From the NCBI GenBank assembly GCA_036346355.1, contig CM070583.1, forward strand, positions 8,618,001 through 8,682,000: a stretch of DNA of 64,000 bases, read 5' to 3'. This document shows, piece after piece, positions 56,111-64,000 of the stretch (position 1 is the stretch's first letter; every line of letters starts with the position of its first letter). Below the pieces are notes generated by a model. It was not told where the DNA came from, did not search any database, and was given only the letters and a program-made list of their open reading frames with translations. The translations under genes and the position numbers were made by a program. The DNA comes from Rhipidocladum racemiflorum. Taxonomy: Eukaryota > Streptophyta > Magnoliopsida > Poales > Poaceae.

Positions 56111-57141
56111 TAAAAAAAAAGGTGACGTAGCTGCCTGCTTTGCGTGCTAATTCTTCCGCGCATAAGAGTAAGAATATTATCTTGTAAATGATGCTTTATA
56201 AAGTAGCTTGTTTTCCTATAGGGGTATGATACGTCGTTTTTACCTTTCCTAACAGGCGAGTAACATGAAGCCTGGTAGGGATTCTTTCCTCTCGAAATAG
56301 AGGCAGGGTTTGCAAAGCCGACGAAATTCGAACGAAAATCGTGAAAACCGACCAAACCGAAGCGGCTCGAAAAGCAAAACCGTTCGGCAAACCGCCGAAG
56401 TTCAAATTTGAATTCAAAAAATTCAAAAAATTTGTAAAAATTTATCCAAAAGCTCCCTAAAATCAGTATCAATGTTGTTTTAACCTTTGGGACGAAAATG
56501 AGTTGAAAAATCATGTTTATGAGCTAGTTTGGTGCCAAAACCGAATTTCAAAATATACAAAAATAGGAAATGTTACTATGCAGCTCAGGCCCAATAGGCC
56601 CAGCCGGCCCACTACGGTTGGAGTTGATGTTTTGTGGTCATTGGGGGCTCCTCCGACCGCATTATTGCGCAGCCACTGCTTGTCCTTATCTCGCTCAGCA
56701 GAAACCGAGCGCTCCCTGCAGATCCGGTCGGAGGAAGTGAGGAAACCGAGCTTCTACGGAGAAAACCGATCGGCACAGATCGAAAATCGAGCGGCTCGAC
56801 TGAGGGCTTCAACCATAGCCGGCGGGATCTGTTGGTAGTTCGGTTTTCGAGCTCGTTTGAGCGATTTTCGAGCCTAACCGATCGATTTTTTGGATAAATC
56901 GAGGTATTTCGTCCTGCATCTAAGTGCTATTTCTTAGCTTATTAGCTGATTGATTTGGTAGGGTTCCTAGTTTTCATAGAGTTCTTCATGGAGGCAGGTA
57001 GTTCACTCATGTTTCTAGGGTTTAGTTGAGCTAAACTACGATAACTGAGTGATCAAAAATATTTTGAAGAGTTGGGATCAAAACTAAACAGGCCATGCAG
57101 TATTTTGTAACTACTTTGGTGCTATGTTGTAGTTTGTTCAT

Positions 57142-57247
57142 GTTTGCTCATGCTATTAGTGATTAGGCTATACAGTAGTTTATGGTTTATTCATGTTTGC
57201 TCATGCTATTAGTGATTAGGCTATGCAGTAGTTTATGGTTTATTCAT
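57142..57247 (+). repeat. Tandem duplication, ~53-bp unit
   Basis: Two nearly identical units begin gtttgctcatgctattagtg in the presumed 5' untranslated region or first intron of the transposase gene. Confidence 0.85.
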
Positions 57248-57423
57248 GTTTCTAGGGTTTAGCTGATGTACGCTACAAAAACAGAGGAAATTAGGCTATC
57301 CATATAGCATGTAATGCTATGTAACTAATACTTGATTTTTGTTGCTATAGCTAACTAGGTGCAGTACCATTTTGTATGATTTGTGCACTTCAAGCAAGAG
57401 TTGCTATTATTTTGTAGTAGCAG

Positions 57424-60400
57424 ATGGCATAGCAGGCCGATGTTGTGTGGGAGCACAGCGAAAGAGTGGGTGCTGGATTTCGATGCAAGTACTGTCACAA
57501 AGAGAAGAAAGGAGGCGGTGCAACCCGATTGAAGCATCATTTGGCAGGACGCGGCACAAATGTTGTGCATTGCAATCAAGTTCCTAATGAGGTTCGTGAT
57601 TACTTTCTGCGCAATCTAGACAGGACGAAAGATAAGAAGAAGGAACAGAGAGGGGAGAGGCTCAGAAGAGAAGAAGTAGCTGCACCTGAATCCCCCGCAA
57701 GAAGGTCATATGCAGCATACACGGGTGATGCTAATGAGGAGGAACAACTAGAGCACGCCATGGCTACCTCAAGGGCAGAGGCAGAATTTACGAGACGGGC
57801 AGGTGGCAGGTATGAACATGGTGCTGGCAGTGGCACGTCTAGAGGGGTTAGAGAAGGCGGCGGTCTGTTGCCAAGGATCTTACGGAGTTCATCGCAACGG
57901 GACAGATCGATCGTCGGGGATTACCACCTTGGTTCAGCCCGTGGCCCTGTGCAACCAAGGATTGACACTGGGAGCTGGACACAGAAGGGGAGGAATGCGA
58001 AGCAAGCGATTGGCTCGGCATGGGCAAAATTTTTCCACACGGCTGGTATCGCGGGGAGGAAAGCAGATAATCCGTACTTCGTTAGTGCCGTGAGGGAAAC
58101 TCAAAAATGGGGTAAGGGAGCTTTCAAATAATAGTTACACGTTGTTGACATACACATTCAATAATAGTTCTCATGGTTTTCCTATATTTCATTTACAGGT
58201 GAGGGTGTTCCGTCACCCAGTGGGAGAGACATAGACGGCAAATATTTAGACGCTAACGAAGCGGATATACAGGACAAGATGAAGAAGTTCAAGTTGGAAT
58301 GGCCTACGTATGACGTAACTATCATGTGCGATTCTTGGACTGGACCGACACGCATGACCATTATCAACTTCATGCTGTACTGCAATGGGACCATGTTCTT
58401 TCACAAGTCCGTCGACGTGACGGGCAAGAGTCAGGACGCGACGTACTTGCGCAAGGTACCTACTCTTATTGCGCTAATTCTGAATTCAAGTACACATGAT
58501 GTAATGGAGGTTTTCATTGTATTTGTTGACACAGGAGATTGCCTTAGTGGTCGATGAGGTGGGTGCACGTAATGTTACGCAAATTGTCACGGACAATGGT
58601 GCCAACTACAAGAAGGCATGCAAACTCATTGCACGGGAGCACCGCAACATTGTGTGGCAGCCTTGTGTGGCCCACACGATTAATTTGATGCTAAAGAAGA
58701 TTGGAGAGTTCCTTGACCATGCCTCTATCATTGAGAGTGCTAGAAAAATCTCTAAATGGATTTACAACCATTCCAAGCTTCACACCATGATGAAGAATCA
58801 CATTGGTGGCGAGTTGGTCAAGTGGAATGCTACTCGCTTTGGAACAAACTATATGTTTTTGGACACTTTCCTTCGTCGCAAGGATAAGTTCTTACAATGG
58901 ATGGCCTCGAAAAAATTTCTATCGTCGCACTTTGTCAATACTGCAGACGGGAGGTATATGTATGGGTGCCTCTCGAGCTTAGATTGGTGGGATAACCTTA
59001 CTTCCGTTGTGAAATCTGTGGAACCATTGTACGCCTTCTTGTGATTTGCCGATCAAGACAAGGTTCCCATATTGAGCGAGGTGATACTGCGGTATAACAT
59101 CATGAAGCAAGAATATGATAGCTTGTTTCATGACTCTCAAGCTACTTTTCATCAATACATGAATGTCGTGGACCCTAGAATGACCAACCTAACACATGAT
59201 ACTTATATGAACGCTGGTAAGAATTCTTCTCTTTTCACTTCAATAGCTTGTACTCAAACATACTTATACTAACATGTTATTTCAATTTGCATGCAGCTGC
59301 CGCCTTGAATCCCCGAACACATTACTCATATGGTACGACCAACACCTTCTTACCAAATCTTTGGGATGCATTTGAAGCAATTGGGGATGATACTGATATG
59401 GCGATGCGAGCTCTTCACGAGGCTGATCTTTTTAGAAGAAAGGTTGGAACATTCTCGAGTGCGCTAGCTGAAAAGATGGCCCATGATCATAAAACTTCCC
59501 CTGGTATTTTCCTTATGTTATATTGAATATAGTGCTACTCTCATATGTTGGCTCATTGGTGGGGTGTGTATCGTTTCACATTGCGCTTCTTCCAGCGGAT
59601 GTGAGCGTAATTGGAGCACGTTCGCGTTCATCCACACCAAAGTTCGAAACCGTATGTCATACAAGAAGCTCCATAAGTTGGTCTATGTGAACTACAACTT
59701 GCAGCTAAGAATCCAACAACAAGAAAGTGACAAGTCCGCAGATGAAGACGATCCATTCCAGCGCCTTATGGAGCTTACACTATGTGACGCAGAAAATCCA
59801 ATCCGACAGTGGATGGAGAAAGGGAGGTCTAATGCTGACCCCTTACTTGATGAGGAGGACACAGAGAGTGACACCCCCCTCCCATCACACCTCGTGACAA
59901 ACCCGGTAGATACTGCTGCATTGCAATCAATAACTGGGGCAGCAAGTGTCCCCGGATGGGCAGAAGCAACAATCGGTGACACTCACATAGGAAAGAGGAA
60001 GCACCAATCAGTGTCGACGAGGGAGCAACAAAAAAGGAGAGCTCCCTCGAAAAGAAAGGGGAAACTTCCCACAAAGCCACACAATGTAGACAGTGATGAC
60101 TCAACTGATAGCACTCCCATGGATCATCGGAGCCCGCCATACCAAGAATCCAATGACAGTAGCTCCAAGATGGACAGTGATGGCGGTCAGCCCGCTGGTG
60201 ATCCCTCAATCCATGCCACTTCCCACTGAAGCCTGACTTCCCATACATTTTACAGGAGAGTCCCAGTACACTCATGCCACACAGGACAAAGACCATGGGG
60301 CTCCACAATCACCTAGGACGACTACTGCAGGGCGGAGGAACCATCGAGCAAGCCATGATGCACCTAAGGATAGAGGGAGCTCAAATAGCGTCACTGAGAC

Positions 60401-60665
60401 ACAAGAGAGTTATGGCTCATGTCGCCCATACGACTACGCCATCCCGGATTCTTGTACACAACCTCCCACCCAATACGTGTACGAGTGGCAAGACCCTGAT
60501 TTTTATGCCATGTTGTACCAACAGTGGGAAACAACTAGCCCATGGACGGGGCAAAGCTGGCACGAATACAAGGCGGAGTTGCTATCTACACGAGGATTGA
60601 TCATGATGTCCACTGAGGAGTACAATTTGGCCACCCACGTGTATAGCCAACAATACTACCTATAG
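57424..60665 (+). pseudogene. hAT transposase gene, six exons, disabled
   Basis: Proposed exons are 57424-58111, 58199-58455, 58535-59216, 59297-59503, ~59540-60197 and 60256-60665, with GT/AG borders and matching phases except at the fourth junction. Exon 1 encodes a BED zinc finger (CKYCHK...RLKHHLAG) and a charged linker. Exons 2-3 encode the DUF659-like catalytic region (MCDSWTG, TDNGANYKKA, then CVAHTINLML and KWNATRFGTNYM). Exons 4-5 encode the hATC dimerisation region (HWWGVY; CASSSGCERNWSTF). Exon 6 encodes a Trp/Tyr-rich tail ending in TAG. Lesions: TAG at codon 3 if 57424 is the start, TGA at 59041-59043 (probable CGA to TGA), and a small deletion or frameshift between HWWGVY and CASSS near 59565. 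The enzyme would cut and paste the element. Exon limits are my reading, not verified. Confidence 0.85.
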
Positions 60666-61345
60666 CCTCAAAGGTAATATTTTTATTTGTATGTTTCATA
60701 TCATTGCAACTCGGTTTTGTACTAACGTAGTCTTTATGTAGGTCCAACTTGGAAGGCCCATTTGAGCGTATTGTTTCGATATGAATGTATGGACATGCTT
60801 GCAAAAGTGTTAATCTAATGCTTTCAAAGCACTGAAATGTGAATTTGTTCGATTGGCTCGTGAACGGTATATTATCGCTAAATGTCCACTTTTGCAACTT
60901 GGGATTGTCTAAAATATTGCAAAGGTCATGCCGAAATTTTCCATATTTTTTTTTTTATCATTGTGCTATTATTGCAAACTATGTAATTTACAACTTGGCA
61001 TAGTCTTAAAATATACAAAAAGTCATGCTGGAATTTTATCATAATTTTACATATTTTAAACACATTTATAACATTTTTTCTGGTTTTTTGCGCATTTCTC
61101 GGGTTTTTATAATTTTTCACAAATCTTCCTCAGTTTTTGTACTACCCTCGGTTTTTTGCGCAAACCCACCGGTTTTCGAATTTTTCGATCGGTTTTCCTA
61201 TTTACAAGCCACCGTTTGAATTACGCATTTCAAATTTACAAACCGGTCGGTTTTGCTCGATTTTCGACCGAAATTCACGAAAAACCGTTACCGACTAGTC
61301 TCCGATTTTCTACCCCAAAACGATTTTGCTAACCCTGAATAGAGG

Positions 61346-61850
61346 TCGTTTTGGTATGCTAGCTAGCTTTGGTTTTGAAAATAGATGCTCTCATTTTTCA
61401 GTGTTTTAGACAGCACTTTCCACCAAATGCTTTATCAAAATGTTTATTATTGATAGTAACATTAGAGATACAAGTATGCAGCAATTAATAGAGGCAAACA
61501 ACATCATAAACTAAAGCGTTAGTACTAGTACTTCTTTATTCTACATGTATACACTGTCTAATTTGGATCTAAAGGGAATGCTATGACATACTGTATTCTT
61601 TTAACACCTAGGCTCAAACTCGATATTCATCGATATATCTGGAAAATTTATTTACCTGCCTTCATAAGGCCACTGCCTAATAAACTCTGTCCTTAGCTTT
61701 GAATTGGGACCTGAAATAAGTACACATTCACCGTTTTAATTTGTTCTTGGGTATTTTTCAAAATTAAGATTATTTTGTGAGGGTAAAATCTTTTCTAGGG
61801 CATATACATACTAGTATGTACTAAAATAAAAGGAGTGAAATAATTAATAG
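61346..61850. other. AT-rich intergenic DNA, no feature seen
   Basis: Short frames only; no repeat boundary is recognised. Confidence 0.5.
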
Positions 61851-61889
61851 AGGAGCTAGATTTGAGAGCAAAGCTAAATGAAGTCGATC

Positions 61890-62456
61890 TTGGACATGGG
61901 CTCTTTTGGGCCGGCCCGAAGCACGATGGGATGGCACGGTGCAAAGCACGACGCGATTGCGTCTTGGGCCGGCACGCAATCAGAAAGCATCGGCCATGCC
62001 GGGCCCGGAAACCAGGCACGACGGGCGGCACGGCACAACACGGTAGTTTGGTAGGGCGTCTTAAGACGGCACGAACAGGCACGAAATCACGGATTAAGGC
62101 CTAAAAGTTGGCAGATATTGTTGATTTAGGGCATCTTCAAGCATTGCATTTATGTTTGATATTTTGTTGATGTGATTAGTCTCTTATGTAATTAAAATAG
62201 GTAGTTTAGTAGTAGTGATTTGTTTTATTTCTTTGTTCGTCACAATAGTAAAAATGGGTCGGGCTTGGGCCGGCACGGCACGAAGCAGGCACGAAGTGCA
62301 AATGGGTCGGGCTTGGGCTCGCCAAAGGTGAGTCGGGTCGGCACGGCCCGGTACGGTAGGCACGATGGGCCGTCGTGGCACGGCACGGTTTCGGCCCGAA
62401 GCACGATGGGCCCGGGCCGGACCGGCACAGCACGGCACGACGCCCCCTCTAGTCGG
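61890..62456. repeat. hAT-like non-autonomous repeat with GGCACGGCACG arrays
   Basis: Two GC-rich blocks (61890-62085 and 62255-62455) consist of gggccggcacggcacga-type words and flank an AT-rich core. Such blocks are known as subterminal regions of non-autonomous grass hAT elements, and the right end ccccctcta fits a TAGAGGGGG terminus. The left end and TSD are not clear. The overlapping frames on both strands are artefacts of the arrays. Confidence 0.5.
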
Positions 62457-63035
62457 GTGAAGGCCAATCTATTTAAATACATACTCCAACAAAATCTGGT
62501 GGTCATTGGACGGACCAAATGTTGAATCAGCTGATGGACGCATGGTCACCTGTCACCTGAATGTTTCGATTGGTCACTTGTCACATGCTCATGCAGATTG
62601 GTCGATTGGTCTGAGATTAGCGCACTCAAATGAACCCTAATGCGCATACCGTTTGGGATCCGTTTGGAACACAGTATGAGGGCATATGATTCAATGGTCT
62701 GTTCTCTTCTTAAAAGTCTTCTGGTTTTCATTTGGATCATTTTCAGATTGTTCACGCAGTAGCAGCAGTTAACCTCTTAATTGATCACGCCCACACCATC
62801 GCCACACAGTTCAAAAGTTCAGAAGGCCCAAGCACATGCAAGTTTAATTATAGTCTAGATATTTGGCGTCGATAATTAATTACTCCAGAGTATGAAGTGT
62901 AGTAGCAGGTGTTACATAAATCATGCATTTTGGGTACTGGGCATCGATCACATTCATACAGGAGCCTAGATTACAGGGGCATGGTGTTACGCATAAGCCG
63001 ATCGGCCATGCATATGCTTCCAATAAGAATTTTTT
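62457..63035. other. 3' flank and 3' UTR of PSBR
   Basis: This is non-coding. The part nearest 63035 should be the PSBR 3' untranslated region on the minus strand; no canonical AATAAA is seen. The remainder has no recognised feature. Confidence 0.4.
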
Positions 63036-64000
63036 TTAGCCGGCAAGAGCGCTGGTGTTGTAGACGAGGAGGGCGCCGCCGCCGAGGAGTCCGGCGAGGG
63101 TGACGGCCCAGATCAGAAGCCCGGTGGTTCCTGCCAACAATGAACAAGGATGAGCCACCGTGCATGTTGACCCCTTAAATTTCCAGATACACACGTACGT
63201 TAACACGTGTGAATCTTCACACGTGAACCGTCAAATATTAGCTCATCGAATTCGATCTTGAGGCCCTGTCCTTGCCGGCTTCTATAGGGATGCGGGACAC
63301 AAGCGCTGTCAGCCGACCGATATCGATCGAATGGACAATAATCCTTCCTCACGTTGGAGTTCACGTATTAGCTATAGTTACTAGATACGTGGTTCGTCAG
63401 AATTAAGATACGTGATTTGGATTCATGGTTCACCACTTTTTCCAATTTTCACTATGAATACGTATCTCGAACTCTAAACCGGTCGGATTCGATGAATCTG
63501 GTTTGTTATTCATGGGTTTACAACGAATGGACTACCTAGGTGGACATGAATGCGTCTCTACCGAGTAATTTCCATTAGCAATTATTACCTGCATAAGTAT
63601 TATGGTTTTTTTGCTTGGTAAAACTGCAACTCTTCATCACAGGTTGACAAGAGTCCTTAGATACGACTGAATAAGATTAGAGCTGTAACCACTAACTACA
63701 GATAACTAATCATAGCTTAGACCTGATGCTTAGCATAGTCCTGCTTGTATAAATATATTTTAAAGAAGTGAAGTAAAAGTACTTACCACCGACGTAGACA
63801 TCACCACCGGCAGACCATTCCTCCGGAGAGTAGATTGGGCTGCAAATTGACAACGAGATTGTTGCAGCACTCAATTCACTTACAGCCAATTTTGCCAAAC
63901 AAAAAATGGCTAAATATTCCATTTGGATCTGCCTATCTATCTTAGTTACCTGTAGCCGTCGACGTTGGCTCCGTACTTGTCAACAAATTGGTACACACCC
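63036..64000 (-). CDS. PSBR: Photosystem II 10-kDa protein PsbR, C-terminal part
   Basis: PsbR is a nuclear-encoded thylakoid protein of the photosystem II oxygen-evolving side that supports assembly of PsbP/PsbQ. Three exon segments are visible on the minus strand: 64000-63950 (cut by the window edge; VYQFVDKYGANVDGY), 63839-63787 (SPIYSPEEWSAGGDVYVG) and 63130-63036 (TTGLLIWAVT...YNTSALAG, stop TAA at 63036-63038). Donors GTAAC and GTAAGT and acceptors TTTGCAG and TTGGCAG give a continuous frame. The last exon encodes the single membrane helix (LLIWAVTLAGLLGGGALLVY) and the conserved C-terminus. The order and motifs match plant PsbR along the visible third or so. The N-terminal part, including the transit peptide, lies beyond 64000. 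No lesion is seen; the gene looks functional. Confidence 0.95.
63131..63786 (-). other. PSBR last intron
   Basis: The 656-bp intron is bounded by GTAAGT (63786) and AG (63131-63132). It is AT-rich in the first part, and no transposon is recognised in it. The preceding intron is 63840-63949. Confidence 0.85.

Larger units (their letters stand above)
56304..61337 (+). mobile_element. hAT transposon with transposase gene, TSD AATAGAGG
   Basis: The ends CAGGGTTTGCAAA and (complement) CAGGGTTAGCAAA are inverted. The 8-bp duplication AATAGAGG is perfect at 56296-56303 and 61338-61345. Subterminal regions are rich in aaaccg / cggttt and cgatttt words on opposite strands. The interior holds a spliced hAT transposase gene on the plus strand. 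Intact ends and TSD show no later rearrangement of the element as a whole, but the gene has disabling mutations, so this copy would need transposase from elsewhere. Confidence 0.95.

Noticed and set aside
61795..62518. Several Arg/Pro/Ala-rich frames on both strands
   Set aside because: They are products of ggcacggcacg repeat arrays, not genes.
62971..63165. 64-codon minus frame over the last PSBR exon
   Set aside because: It uses a different frame from the PsbR reading and has no support. The PsbR frame with splice sites explains the conservation.

Overview
This window is nuclear DNA from a grass (Poaceae). Every recognisable transposon belongs to a grass-typical family: Tekay/Del-like, SIRE/Maximus-like and Angela/BARE-like LTR retrotransposons, Stowaway and Tourist MITEs, CACTA and hAT elements. 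The one confidently identified host gene, at the right edge, encodes the chloroplast photosystem II subunit PsbR, split by introns with standard plant splice sites. I cannot name the species. There is no bacterial-style gene organisation; nearly all other open reading frames are transposon fragments or antisense noise.

Layout, left to right. 1-2251: two partial LTRs and a block of direct and inverted repeats. 2257-11098: a complete, minus-strand LTR retrotransposon (LTRs 2327 and 2336 bp, TSD TTAAC, tRNA-iMet primer site, polypurine tract) whose 4.2-kb interior has no recognisable gag or pol, i.e. a non-autonomous LARD-type element. 11104-13865: AT-rich DNA with a (TA)n tract, a Stowaway MITE, and copy 1 of a duplicated segment. 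13866-22625: the 3' end and LTR of a SIRE-like Copia element, split by a small hAT element and by a 4.6-kb Tekay-type solo LTR that itself holds a second hAT element. 22626-26345: MITEs and copy 2 of the duplicated segment, split by a TIR element that holds a CACTA element that holds a tRNA-like sequence. 26346-31935: MITEs, a 1.57-kb TIR element with GC-rich gene-like sequence, and two exons that look like the C-terminus of an unidentified gene. 31936-37868: a decayed TRIM-like element, a 3.1-kb SIRE-like solo LTR (TSD CGGGT) and a complete 1.5-kb TRIM-like element. 37869-40096: the 3' LTR of an element related to the LARD family, plus strand. 40097-54324: a decayed hAT transposase gene invaded by an Angela-type solo LTR (TSD GTAGA) and cut by a Tekay-type LTR, which in turn contains a 9.6-kb minus-strand Gypsy chromovirus (TSD GTTAG) with a nearly complete pol. 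54340-56110: CACTA 3' end and tandem repeats. 56304-61337: a hAT element with intact ends and a multi-exon but mutated transposase gene. 61346-64000: low-complexity sequence and the 3' half of PSBR.

How the parts relate. The window is mainly a record of successive insertions. Insertion order can be read from nesting, and target-site duplications define most boundaries to the base. Three LTR insertions have collapsed to solo LTRs with intact TSDs. Two elements look recent: the Gypsy element at 44393-53965, whose LTRs differ at only about six positions over their first 1.5 kb, and the LARD at about 1 percent. Both counts are by eye. Apart from PSBR and possibly the exon pair at 30682-31849, I see no evidence for active host genes.
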